64,000 nt of DNA from Lactuca virosa. Lineage: Eukaryota > Streptophyta > Magnoliopsida > Asterales > Asteraceae. The DNA lies in NCBI GenBank assembly GCA_928212115.1, contig CAKMRJ010005523.1, positions 103,752,794 through 103,816,793 on the forward strand, written 5' to 3'. Positions 10,587-21,392 of the stretch are shown here, one piece after another. How positions within the stretch are numbered: position 1 is the first letter of the stretch; each line of letters starts with the position of its first letter. The notes under the pieces are model-generated. The model was given only the letters and a program-made list of their open reading frames with translations, was not told where the DNA came from and did not search any database. Both the position numbers and the translations under genes were made by a program.

Positions 10587-12894
10587 TGTAACGCCCGTAG
10601 ATCCGGGCTAGTCAATTTAGAGACGATAAGCGTCAAAAATGACTTTTTTTATAGAAGAGTGTTTAGAATAAATAATCTTAACCAAGTTGTAGTATATGTC
10701 ACAAGGTTTCCGTGCATATAAAGAACGCTGAAATCCGAGTTATAACGAAGAAGTTATGACCTGTCGAAGTTTCGCGACAGATCCGACACGACATAGCGCG
10801 ATGTAAATAGTGAATTTACGATAGAGCGATATTTGGCCTTAGCGATCGAAACGAAAGTCGTAGAATACGTTAAACCGAGAGCATGCATAAAAAGAACGTC
10901 CAAATCTGACTTCGTATGAGGAAGTTATGATTTTTCGAAGTTTCGACTTAGCGGTATGCAGCCCAAAGTTCGAATATGAGATCGAGTGATTTCTAGACGA
11001 AACAATCTAAACGAGAATCGAAGATCTCGTCGATAATAGTCTAGCGGTAAAAAGACAGACGAAAACGGACGTTAGATGAAGGAGTTGTGAATTCATAACG
11101 GAGTTTTCCTATCCCGGCCTATTAAAAATAATATAATAAAAATAAATTCAGAATTTGCCGACGGAGTCTAAACGAGAGTTGTAGAGCATAATCTCACCTT
11201 CGCGTGGATATAAAGAACGTCGAAAACGGAGCTCGTATGCGAAAGATATGAGTTTCTGAAGTTCGAGGCACGCTTACCAAAGGGGAACGTCACGCGTTCA
11301 AAGAGGGAACGCCCCGCGTTCGGAGCCCAGAGCCTGTCTCGTCGCATGTCAAGTCCGAAGTTTGTTAGCCATGACGCATGGCGGAACGCGCTGCGTTTGT
11401 CCAAGGAACGCGCTCCGTTCGGGAACGCATTGCGTTCGTTCACGGAACGCGCTGCGTTCGGAGGCCAGCCTCACCCTATAAATAGAATGTGAGGCCAGCC
11501 GAAGTTGTTTGCTAATTTATTTCCTTTCACCCCCTTATTCTTCCTTTTTCTTGGCAAGTTGTACCCCCGAAGCCTCGGTATCATCCCGACCCCCGAAGCA
11601 AGTCCCGACGCTCCGAAGATCCCGATAAAAAGAGTTTTCGAGCCGAAACTCTGTCCGCGAGAAGCCCGATTTTGGAGGAAGCATCCCGGTTTCATCGGAA
11701 AAAATTGTTTTAAGAGACGAGGTGTTGTCCGATAATCGTCTTATCAAGTAACTGTGTAGTTACTTTCTTCTACCGCATAGATATGAAGTATTTGCTATGA
11801 AATACGTGCTATGTGTTTATACGTTTTTTGTTTATTTGAGATGGTTGTTGAATGAATGTTTTATACAGGTTTTTAAATGATTTAAACTATATATGTAATT
11901 TATATTTACAAATATGTTGGGTAGAACACGGGTAGATGAAATAGTTGGTGTGTGATGAAAGATGAGTTTGACGATGAGACGAAAGATGATATAGATCATG
12001 AAGTGAGGGTGACAGGTGAAAAATGAGTGAAACCTTTACCCAAACGATGGCCCCCGTCATTCATCAGAGTAGGGATGACAACCACAGACTATTCTAGACA
12101 GTCCTGTGGAACACTAGCAAGCTCGCAACTTGTAGGTGTTGTGGACTTGATGTTCACCGGTTTACTCTAAAAACCCAAGCAACTATAGATTTAGTGTCGT
12201 ATAATAATACGATGGCAGCTATGGATTTAGTAGAGTGTAGATTAACCTTGGTAGCTATGGATTTAGTACTGTATAGATGAACCTTGGTAGCTATGGATTT
12301 AGTACTGTATAGATGAACCTTGGCAGCTATGGATTTAGTGTTTGTTATAGGAACCTCGGGCAGCAATGGACTTTGTGCCAATTCCTTAGGTCAATCCTTA
12401 GGAACGAATGAATAAAGGATAGTTGATTCTTAGGGTAAAACCTTAAGAAATAAAGAAGATAATGGGGATGGGTAATTGGGTTGATTGTTTGATGATTAAA
12501 TATAATAATTATATTATTGTGGGTTGAAAACCCTATATGCTCACCAGGCTCCCAAGCCTAACCCACTCAGTTTTCTTTGCATTACAGGTAATGGCACAAG
12601 AGTATAAGTTGGTGGACTTAACGAGAGATTTTGGATTATAGATCAGTAGTTATAAACAATTGTTGTAAGGTCTAATTTATACTGTTTATACTTTTTGTTT
12701 GTATCGGAACATGACATCCCGAGATTTTGTTATTTAATGAAAATACATTTCTTTAAAGAAATGCTTTGATAAATTCTTATCACATTTTGTTTGGGAACAA
12801 ATTCCGCAACTGTTTTCTTTAAAAGATTACTCCGATTTTAATACAAAGCATATACAAATCGGTCTTTTCTGGCTGTGAAAATGTGGATGTCACA
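10587..12894 (+). repeat. 3' LTR of element A (2308 bp)
   Basis: Highly similar to the 5' LTR and 39 bp longer, largely because the palindrome array at 11283-11462 has extra units. Ends GGATGTCACA, followed by the TSD TATTA. Confidence 0.93.
11283..11462. repeat. GGAACGC...GCGTTC palindrome array, about 6 copies
   Basis: Same motif as 7484-7622. Clear units lie near 11393-11460, including GGAACGCGCTGCGTTC. The copy-number difference between the two LTRs of one element shows the array is unstable. Confidence 0.78.
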
Positions 12895-12967
12895 TATTAT
12901 TTTTCATCATCTAAAAGGCCTAAAACATAACGTACATCTCTAAAAGAAGAAAATGCTTCACATTTAC
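12895..12967 (-). pseudogene. Helitron helicase fragment (upstream piece)
   Basis: The minus strand reads EAFSSFRDVRYVLGLLDDEK in one frame, a block I recognise from Helitron helicases. It then meets an in-frame TAA and continues, after the element A insertion, into the piece at 6538-6787. It is bounded on the right by the gypsy LTR at 12968. Confidence 0.65.
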
Positions 12968-14279
12968 TGTCACACCCCCGAACCAAACGGCGGAAACGTC
13001 TGGGGGCTTATGTGTGACTTCATCCTTGTAGTATCATCACAAAGTATATAATTGAAACATAACATCATCATCATCACACATGTAATATAACAAGATACAT
13101 TGTTTACATCGAGTATTGTGTTTAAATATTACATGCCAAAATAATTAAAGTATGATGAAACAAAATATAACAAAACATCCATTTAGGTTGTTCAGCCCAA
13201 CCTGCTTCAACGGTTTCCTGAGAATACAAGTTAATTTAAAAAGGTCAACATAAAGATGTTGGTGAGTTCATAAGCATGTTTGAGAAAATGATTTGTATAA
13301 CTTGTAATCACAAGAAAATCTTGTATTTTCTTAAAATAGTTTAGTATGTTTGTGTCCGATCTTGTATTAATGCATGTGTGTTATTGTTTAATAGAATTCC
13401 AAAAGTGAATGAAGAGAATGTAAAGAGAATTCCCCCAGACAACCCTATGTTGCCTGTAAAAGAGAATGCTGATATATCAACCCCCAGATTGAGTACCGGC
13501 GCAAGTATGTTCCCAGGTAATCAAAGAGAATGGTCTCCCGTAAATTTCATAATGTTAATTCCTCTAAGTGAGTCGTTATAACCATACTAGATAATGACAA
13601 TTTCGCCTGTCTTGGTGTTTATGGACGCCGACGGAAAATAGAATAAGGTTTTCGTCACCCTAGACTGGTGTAGTCTAACTCTAGCGAACAGCTCAGGTGT
13701 GGGGTGTCATCCCCGTATAGATCTATGCACAAACCTCCGCTCTCCGTCCAAGAGACTCTGGTTATAACTACAGGCTACCATCGTACACTCAATAGGTGTC
13801 AATCGACACGTCTCACTAGATCCTTAATCGAATTTACGCGAAGAGAAACATATAAAACACATTCCAGGCCCAATGAACCATGTAAGTGAACAACTTAGGC
13901 TCACTAAACATGTAAGTCATTTCCAGGCCCGAAAGGAATGAGATTTTATAACATGGGCCCAAAATATATGTAAAAGGAAAACTAAGGCCCATTTCACATG
14001 TAAGGTATTTACAGGCCCAAATAGCACGCAAAGAGTATCCAAGGTCCGTCAAGCATGATAATTGGTCAATGAGGCCCAATAAACATATAAAGAGTATTGA
14101 GGACCTATCAAGCATATAAATGGGCCACTAATGCCCAATAACATGAGAATGGCAAAATTAGCCCATTTGTTATTGTTTTGCTAGTGTTAGCTCAATTATT
14201 TACTAAAATGGCATAAAAGGCCCACTTTTTGTAAAAATGACATTCTTGGCCCATTAAGCCAAAAAATTACAATTAAGGC
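12968..14279 (-). mobile_element. Ty3/gypsy LTR end, interrupted by element E
   Basis: Starts on the plus strand with TGTCACACCCCCG, so on the minus strand the LTR ends GGGGGTGTGACA. No primer-binding-site complement precedes it, so this is the outer end of a 3' LTR or of a solo LTR (candidate TSD tttac, 12963-12967). It matches the LTR at 1-2554 in several blocks. Element E inserted at about 14280, so the remainder lies beyond the right edge of the window. Confidence 0.7.
13870..14230. repeat. Repeated GGCCCA blocks in gypsy LTR
   Basis: Degenerate units of roughly 25-40 bp combine AGGCCCA or TGGGCC with ACATGTAA or CATATAA. At least eight are visible, for example near 13866, 13925, 13956, 13987, 14012, 14072, 14124 and 14219. 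Confidence 0.6.
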
Positions 14280-14578
14280 TGATAGGAATAAATCCTTAAT
14301 GATCGAATAGATTAAAACAGGTAAACAGAACACGATATGATCAAACTGGTGTTGAATAATTAATAGTCACGCCTCAGAAGAACTCGATGAAGAATTGCTT
14401 CTGTAGAGGCGTAAAGTAGGGTTACAAAGATAATTATAAGAGTTAACTTAAATACGTAGCATGCATGCACCTTATATACTATAACCCTAGCAGTAAATAC
14501 GAGTGGACAGACCCAACTCATTTATACAAAATGGACTAGACAAAACAGGCCCAATGACGCAAAACTAAATCTTCAACA
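14280..14578 (-). repeat. 3' LTR of element E (about 299 bp)
   Basis: The minus strand starts TGTTGAAGATTTAG directly after the polypurine tract, carries a TATA-like TATATAAGG (14470-14478), and ends CCTATCA. The inner end is firm. The outer end at 14280 is my best guess from the TG...CA rule and from the 317-bp length of the related LTR in D. Confidence 0.65.
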
Positions 14579-14590
14579 ATCCCCCCCTTT
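14579..14590 (-). promoter_or_regulatory. Polypurine tract, element E
   Basis: AAAGGGGGGGAT on the minus strand immediately before the LTR. Confidence 0.8.
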
Positions 14591-14613
14591 GCATCAATTG
14601 AGACCATAGCCAT

Positions 14614-16391
14614 TTAGTTCTTGATTCGCTTCTGCACTTCGTAGACCTTGGGAATGAAGCTCAACAGCAGCTTGCGAACTTGAATATACCAAGTGATCAC
14701 ATTAGTGAAACACTTCACGTCATCCTTGTTGTTGCCCTTAAACCTTGCAACCAGCTCCAAAATAAACTCTAGACAGGAAGTAGTAAATAAGTGTTTGTCT
14801 TCGAGATGAAAAAATAACTTTCGACGATCTGCTCCTGGACGATCTCTAGACGTGTACACAACAAACCATCCTTCCTTGAAATTTTTGCCTGGGTTGAGCT
14901 TCTCGAAGTCTTTCGGAGCTTCCTTCGGAACAGCGCTTGGTTTTTGCCTCAAAACAGTGGCAATCTTCACATCCATCATTCCAACTTTGTGAATATAAGA
15001 CTTGATCAAAAGTTGAAGATGGGACACAACAGGTTCGTACTTCTCCTTATTTCTCAGCAGAATATTGTATATCATCATCCAGTCATGGGGGTTCAAACAA
15101 GGCAGGTCTGCGAGAGTGAATTCGCAGGCTTGAGATGCTGATCCTCTCGCAACTTTAAACTTCGCATTAGGGAAGCTTTCAGTCTCGATCGGACCAATAA
15201 CCTTCACAACAATAATCTTGCTCGCACTCCTAGTCTCGTACTGAGGCTTCATGTGCTTCAAGTAGAAGGCAAACAACATTTGATCCGCAATGCGGTCTGT
15301 GAAAGGTACATTAGAAACCTTTACAAAGGCACGAAACCTGAACGCCTTTGGTGTGATAGGCAGGTCAAATTGCAAATCCTATGTATTTTGGATTTCAAAA
15401 GAGGCAATTGGATCCAACCAATACTGACTTGGCATATCCACAGCTTGGTTTTGCATGCGCTTCAGGGTCCACTTAGGAAATAACAACATTTGCTTTTAAG
15501 AGTGGCCTGAGCTTCCTTCTCATCTTTTTCTTTTTCTTCTGCCTCTCTGATGATGCGAGCATGTTCATCAATCTCTGCCTCGCGAGCCTTCTGCCTTTTA
15601 AGCTCCGCTTCATCAGGCTCTTCGTCTTCACTATCATCAATAATAGGTTCTTCACTAAGTAGCTTTTCTTTCTTCTTTGGTTCTTGCTTGATGACAGGAG
15701 GTTTAATTGGAGCTTTGGGGGGTTCATTCGTTTGAACTTTGGAGCTACCTTCTCCCCCTTGTTTCGGAAAAGACATCAACTTCGAAACACCCTCCAAACG
15801 GTGTAACATAGCAAACACCGGTCTTAGCATTTCAGAAAAATGCTTCTTTACTGTTATGGAGATCATTGGATCACGAGTCTCAATGATATCAGAGAGCAAT
15901 CCAGTGACATCGGAGAAGCAACTGCGCGTGACTGCCTTCTCTGCTAGCAAATCATCGACCTGCTTTTGAGCGAAGTGAAGCTTGGTTTCCAACATCTTAC
16001 ACTTTTCCTCCTTGATGGCGAGAGCATCCATGATCTTATTTTCCGTTGCCAAATCCTTCTGAAGCTTTGTGATTTTCGCAGTGATAGAAGACTGGAATGC
16101 TTCATGATCAGACTGAAGCGCCTTGGGAAGCTCAACAAAGTTCACCTTTTCCGTTTGGAACAGGGTACCAACATTCTGAATAGCCTTGTTCGCAATCACT
16201 GTGTTGGCGTTGTAGGTGTTCTTGTAATCCTCCATGAATGCTATTGTATCAGCAATTAGTTTATCGACTTTTTCGGTGGTTGCCTTGCAGGCATAAGTAG
16301 AGTCTGAAGCAGCCTTGGACAAAGTAGAGACATTAGCAGAATGTTCCTTCGTAACTCGCTTAAGGATTGATTCAACAGAAGCTTTGGAGTA
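14614..16391 (-). pseudogene. Extra (env-like position) gene of element E, C-terminal part
   Basis: The upper part (16391 to about 15480) encodes a Lys/Glu-rich, heptad-like region (residues such as KLQKDLATENKIMDAL), then a Pro/Lys/acidic linker. The lower part (15375 to 14614) is a compact domain containing CEFTLADLPCLNPHDWMMIY. This domain matches the end of the same gene in D (VDFSVADFPLMNLNDL), so the family assignment is well supported. A frameshift near 15470 and a TAG near 15376 break it. No membrane segment is evident. Upstream it is interrupted by element D (TSD GAGTA, 16387-16391) and continues at 46607. Its function is unknown; only its place after pol resembles the Sirevirus env-like gene. 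Confidence 0.75.
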
Positions 16392-16708
16392 TGAAGAGGA
16401 ATTGTAACGAGAAATCGAATAGAATCAGAGTTAAACAAGCAAAAGATCAATTAAGAATACTGAATGTAAATAGAATCTGGTTTTAGCTTATATTACTCTC
16501 AAATGAACAAGAGTACAAAAGTAGACAAAATTCAGGGAAAACTTGTTATCTAACTCTATGTCCAGTCCCTATTTATAGGAAACCAAGAGTACAAAAAATA
16601 CTAAGTCTAGGAGTTACGCTTCGAACATACAATGACTTAGCAAATACATTACATACAAAATATATCAAATACACTTCGACTCTTTACAACAAGACTTCGA
16701 CCCTAACA
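16392..16708 (-). repeat. 3' LTR of element D (317 bp)
   Basis: The minus strand starts TGTTAGGGT and ends TTCCTCTTCA. A TATA box TATAAATAGG lies at 16568-16577. Confidence 0.93.
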
Positions 16709-16721
16709 ATCTCCCCCTTTG
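16709..16721 (-). promoter_or_regulatory. Polypurine tract, element D
   Basis: The minus strand reads AAAGGGGGAGATT directly before the LTR. Confidence 0.85.
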
Positions 16722-16738
16722 TAAACGAGCCGAACTAC

Positions 16739-17366
16739 TCAATTCGTGAGAATCTGAGCAGCAAAGTGCATCATCCTCCTGATTTCCGAATACCAAGTTA
16801 ACACTTTCTTTAACTCGGTCTTATCACCTTCATTATTCTTTGTACAACTATTTATACGAACAATGAAATTCGTATATTGTGAAGTTGTGTATCTTTCTAT
16901 CTCAGCAACTTGGAATAAGAATCTTTTGGCTTTCCCTTTTGTATCTTTCCCTGCAAACACCATACCAAACGGTTTCAAGCATATCTCACCATCTACATAC
17001 TTCTTTAGTTCAGGTTGTGGTTTCGAAAGGCAACATAGAAACAATTACTTTCCTTTCCATACTCAAATCCAACTCTTTGTCTGTCAGGGCCAGATAATCA
17101 TAATAATTGTCAATAAAAAATTTAATGTGAGCAAGACTAAGTCTGAACACCTCTTTGTCTGTACCCTTGAGTTGAGATGCTTCCATTTCCTTCAAGATCA
17201 ATGCAACTTGAATCAGATCATTCAAGTTCATTAGTGGGAAATCTGCAACACTGAAGTCGACTTGTTGATTATTCGCACAAACAACATGATACCTAAAGTT
17301 TTGTATCATGTTTTCGAACATCACATCTTTCTTTATTGCAACCACCATCTTGATTTTGATGAGAGA
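16739..17366 (-). pseudogene. Extra gene of element D, C-terminal part
   Basis: Encodes VDFSVADFPLMNLNDL and a following helical region in one frame (17348 to about 17010), and the remaining C-terminus in another frame (17044 to 16739). A frameshift therefore lies near 17030. Both pieces align with the C-terminal domain of the E gene at 14614-15375. The upstream part is at 26828-29906 and was separated by gypsy B, whose TSD AGAGA lies inside the coding sequence. Confidence 0.8.
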
Positions 17367-17425
17367 TGTAACGCCCCGATTCGCAGGTATTGATTTAAAT
17401 AAGAATTTATTTGGTTTTAAGTCCT

Positions 17426-18438
17426 ACTCGACGAGTTGGTTGCTCTACTCGTCGAGTAGCAGCGGGGTGGGATCGCGTGTTTAGTGACCTACTCGCCGAG
17501 TCCATGAAGGGACTCGACGAGTAGGAACTGGCAGATGAAACCCTAAATCCCGGGGTTTGCACCCTATTTAAAGAGGCTTAAGCCTCCCTTGGCCTCTTTA
17601 CAGTCCTTGAGAGCTCTTAAGAAACCCTAATTCGTGTGGTGCTTTATTGTGTGAGTATTAAGCTTGGGAGGAAGATCTTTGGAGAGAAGGAACTTCGAAG
17701 GCAAAGGGAATTGGAGCAAGGAAAGTGTGGGAATCAGAATCTACCTCAGTTAGCATCTTCTAGAGGTACCAAGTCACCACATTTTCTTCTTTTCCCTTCT
17801 AGATCTCTTTTTGGGTTGAGTTTTGGGGATTTTATGGATCCTTGAGTTGATAAGGTGGACTATGGGCTAGATCTGAAGTTGTAACTTCAGATCTGGACCC
17901 TTCTTAAGTCCTAGAGTCATAAAGTTTCTGGTTTGAGCGTGAATGAAACCTTCCTTGGGTAGGAAACCCCATTATGGGCTTGGATTAGACATTTAGAGCC
18001 TTTATAGCTATGCATGCACGTAAAGTTTGCAACTTTACGTGAAAAGCATGCCTTAAAAGCTTGGATCTGTAGTTTGGAGCCACTGCATGGCTCAAATGAG
18101 TCTGTATGGCAAAAAGGGCTGAAGGGACTCGGCGAGTCGCATGGTCGAATCGGCGAGTCATATGAAGATAGGCATGAACTCGACGAGTTGGAAGAACAAC
18201 TCGGCGAGTCCGTTGAAGATTGCGATAAACTCGACGAGTTGTATGAACAACTCGGCGAGTCGGATGAGATTTCCCCAAGTTATGTATGCGTGCGTCCGTC
18301 GAGTTGCAAGAAGGAAACTCGACGAGTGGCCTTACAGTTCGATCGTAAACCGAAGGAACTCGACGAGTCACTCCGTGACTCGGCGGGTGGGCGAGTACTT
18401 CAAGGAACTCGACGAGTAGCCGAGGGTACTCGATGAGT
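17426..18438. repeat. ACTCGNCGAGT palindrome array in 5' LTR of B
   Basis: Four copies flank the promoter region (17426-17436, 17447-17457, 17491-17501, 17512-17522), and about ten full plus several half copies lie at 18126-18438. The central base varies (A, G, T, C) while both arms are kept. GC-rich and strongly non-random. Confidence 0.9.
17565..17573 (+). promoter_or_regulatory. TATA-like box of LTR B
   Basis: TATTTAAAG preceded by ACCC. The same sequence is at 25006-25014 in the 3' LTR. Palindromes lie on its upstream side. Confidence 0.6.
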
Positions 18439-19367
18439 TAGGGTGAGCATGGACTGTTGACCTTGACTGATGACTTTGACTTTGACTAGGGGTTGATCAG
18501 TGGACTTATGGGGTACCTTGAAGGTTGGGAACTTGTGGGTATGATTATAGTATGGTAATAGGTGGTGGAGTTGTTGACAGCGATCCGAGAGTTGGAGTTC
18601 ATCTACCGAGTCGACGTCTGTAAGGTGAGTTATCCTCACTGTATCAAAAGGGTCTAAGGCACCAAGGCCGGCCCTTTAGTTGTTATGGTTATGATATGAT
18701 ATATGTGACTGTGATCTGATAGATCAAAATCAGGATAGACAGTATGTTATGTTTTATGATCCTTAGGGATTGGTATGTTAGTGGCCTGTTGGGCCTGTGC
18801 TCTAGTTGTGAGATATTGCTATGATTGATGATCTGTAAGATAAATATATATTTGACGTCTGTATATGCTAGTATATGTTAGTTATTTGCGCATGATTATT
18901 TGCTTGTTGGTTGGGTTGAGGCGGTCCTGCTTTGTGCTGAAGACCAACATACCCTATGAGCGGACTGGGGAGACTATAGGACCACGTGGCGGTCCAGTCA
19001 TGCCGAAGGCTCGGTATAGATTTAGTTAGACTGTAGGCCCTGTAGGGCGGTCCGGTCTGGCCGATGGCCTAGTATGCATATTGATTGATTGATTATTACT
19101 GATATGATATTATCAGTGTGGTATTGGTATTTTGGGGGTAGCTCACTAAGCCCTCGGGCTTACAGTTTACAATTATTGTTTCAGGTACTTCGGGAGATCA
19201 TGGCAAGGCGAAGGCGTGACCGTACCGCTCCTCATCCTTATGATCTGACTTTTGGGACACTCTGATTGAATAATGATTTGAAAACATTTTTGTAAACAAT
19301 ACTATTGGGGTTTTATTTATGATTGAAAAAGTTTAAATTTGGCGTAAAATATATGGATGTTATAAGT

Positions 19368-19380
19368 TGGTATCAGAGCC
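19368..19380 (+). promoter_or_regulatory. Primer binding site, element B
   Basis: TGGTATCAGAGCC three bases after the LTR, complementary to initiator tRNA-Met. Confidence 0.9.
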
Positions 19381-19968
19381 TTGGTTTGAGTGAATTGGAG
19401 GAACACTCGTGTGAATCCAGTCTCAAATCAAGGGAATTTTCGGAAAATAAAATTTTTAAAATGGTTTTCAAGATAAAGGATGGAGGATGCAGAGGGTGCG
19501 ATCAGCCGGAGCCTGTAAGTAAACCCCAAAATACCATACAATTATTTTATATTATGATATGTTAGAACAGCATGCTAGTGCTAGGCTAGGGATCTTCAGG
19601 AATTGCATGATAGACTTGCCTGATCATATGATGCCTACTAGCTTAGGGTTTCTTGTTTATGGAATTGACATCATTACTGTAGTTATTAGTGTATGCATTA
19701 CGGTTGTGTGTAATCAAGATCTTATAGCCTGAGAATGTTGGATTCAGTCTTCGGATAGGATTGAATATTCGAAAGTCTATTGGGTCCAGTGTTATGTGCG
19801 ACTAGCATGCACTAGCGCTGTAGGGGTTGATGGAAGTTTCATGGATGTGTGAATTGTGGGAGTAGTGAGGTCAGTTGCGAGGTAGGCAATGCTCCCTTAG
19901 GAGCGAGGGTTGAGTGCATATTATGTTGATGATAGTATTAGGGTGTTGTGGTGATACTTGAGACAAAT

Positions 19969-20023
19969 ATGGGTAGGTGTGGAAGGTAGTATGGGCCCGT
20001 ACTACTGAAAGCACAGGACCCAT
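19969..20023 (+). other. Conserved stem-loop with self-complementary loop (element B)
   Basis: Inner stem GTAGTA (19986-19991) and TACTAC (20000-20005) enclose a loop with GGGCCC (19993-19998). Outer pairs are TGTG 19978-19981 with CACA 20012-20015, and ATGGGT 19969-19974 with ACCCAT 20018-20023. It lies in the leader, about 620 nt after the LTR and about 110 nt before the gag ATG, the place where retroviruses keep dimerisation and packaging signals. Confidence 0.72.
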
Positions 20024-20117
20024 ACGCGTAGGAAGGAAGTCACAACCCCTAGGGTTTGTGCGTTTTGGTCTCCCGATATTATGTTGTTTATCTGATGTCT
20101 TGAGTGTATCTTTCAGT

Positions 20118-21392
20118 ATGGTGGTGACGAGACTTTTTGCTGTTGGGTCCGGATCAGGATCGGGATCCGGATCACGGTCAGGGTCGGGAGACGGAGGGTC
20201 AGAGGTGTCGGTAGCACCTGAGCCCGTGGTTCAGATAGGGACAGAGGAGTTGGATGCTAGGATCCGGGAGATTCTGCACGATGATGTCGCTGCGGCTTGT
20301 CGAGCGCAGCTGCCGGAGATGTTTGGGTCAATTAAGACCGCGATGGTCGAGTATTTTGATGAGCGATATGCAGCTCTAGCTGAGACAGCGGCCGCTGCAG
20401 CCACATCGGCTGTAACTGCGGCAGGGATCGGAGGAGGAGCCGGCCGGGCTTTCCAGTACCGGGACTTCGATAACACGAAGCCCCCGACATTTGATGGTAC
20501 ACAAGATGCGATCAGGGCTATGAGGTGGTTGTCTGACGTGGAGGGCTGTTTCTTCACGTGTTCATGTCCTTCTGACCAGAAGGTCAGGTGTGCCCTGAAC
20601 CTCCTGAGGCTTGGGGCAAAGGATTGGTGGAGATTGACGACAGGGTCGTACACTGATGACCAGCGAGCTGCTATTACTTGGGAGCAGTTCTGGGATATGT
20701 TCCGCACCCGCTACGTTCCACGTGTTGAGCGGGAGCGGCTGGCTCAAGAGTTTTTGACTTTCAGACAGGATGGGGAGTCTGTGATGGAGATTACTCGTAT
20801 GTTCACGGAGAGGGCTATGTTCTGCCCGGAGTTTGCTTCAGAGCAGTCTCAGATGACTCGTTATCTGAGTATGCTCAAGACGGATATTCGACAGTTTGTG
20901 GCTACGCAGCGTTGTGATACCCTCCTGGATCTTCAGGAGACCGCGAGGCGGCGTGAGTTAGAGATTGAGCTGCAGTTGAGGGAGCAGCGTCAGGTTCCAG
21001 CACAGTCTCAGCCGGCACCTAAGCGGACTAAGCCACTGATATTCAGACCGGAGGTCAGCAGAGCCGTTCTTGTGGAAAGTGTGGCCAGGGTCATTTTGGG
21101 GTTTGTCGAGCGGGAGGTGGTTGCCACAAATGTGGCAAGGAGGGGCATTACGCCAGGGACTGTCGTCAGTCCGCCCCTCCAGCAGATATGACGATTTGTT
21201 TCCATTGTCATCAGGTTGGTCACGTGAAGACTAACTGTCCGCAGCTCGCCGCCAAGCCGGCGCAGGGTTCCGCATCGACTACTTTGAGGATTGGGGATCG
21301 GAGGCCAGTCAAGGTGGAGCCTCCGAAGGCTCAGGGGCGCGCCTTCCAGCTTACGACCGAGGAGGCCAAGGCAGCACCGGATGTGGTTGCTG
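20118..21392 (+). pseudogene. gag: Gag of element B (frameshifted), exon 1 of candidate spliced gag-pol
   Basis: I place the start at the ATG at 20118 (MVVTRLFAVG), because upstream codons read through the conserved leader stem-loop. Ser/Gly-rich N-terminus, then a retrotransposon Gag core (WLSDVEGCFFTC, WEQFWDMFRTRYVP, with RLAQEFLTFRQDG further on). A frameshift near 21040-21065 separates this from the nucleocapsid part, which in its own frame has three zinc knuckles: CGKCGQGHFGVC (short spacing, CX2CX3HX3C), CHKCGKEGHYARDC and CFHCHQVGHVKTNC. Role: assembles the virus-like particle and binds element RNA. The frame runs into the candidate intron, whose last three bases are TAG. Confidence 0.85.

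Larger units (their letters stand above)
6788..12894 (+). mobile_element. Element A: non-autonomous gypsy-type LTR element
   Basis: A complete insertion with 5' LTR 6788-9056, 3' LTR 10587-12894 and TSD TATTA at 6783-6787 and 12895-12899. The internal 1.5 kb has a tRNA-Met-type primer binding site and a polypurine tract but no gag or pol. Its LTR and 3' internal region are clearly related to element C. It would depend on proteins from a related autonomous element. The small internal region fits a LARD/TRIM-like derivative, although the LTRs are far longer than in a TRIM. Confidence 0.93.
17367..19364 (+). repeat. 5' LTR of element B (1998 bp)
   Basis: Starts TGTAACGCCCCG, ends GGATGTTATA, and has a TATA-like TATTTAAAG at 17565-17573. 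The open frames inside it (for example 18014-18436) are by-products of the palindrome array and not genes. Confidence 0.94.

Noticed and set aside
15550..15735. Ser-rich plus-strand frame opposite the E extra gene
   Set aside because: Antisense shadow of an acidic Glu/Asp/Lys-rich coding region.
18014..18436. 140-codon open frame in the 5' LTR of B with repeated ELDE/LGES residues
   Set aside because: It is a translation of the ACTCGNCGAGT array. Similar frames open on both strands and in the 3' LTR, which is what a repeat without stops gives.
19977..20117. N-terminal 47 codons before the ATG at 20118 of the B gag frame
   Set aside because: They translate the leader hairpin and start with GTG. 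The internal ATG has a gag-like sequence after it.
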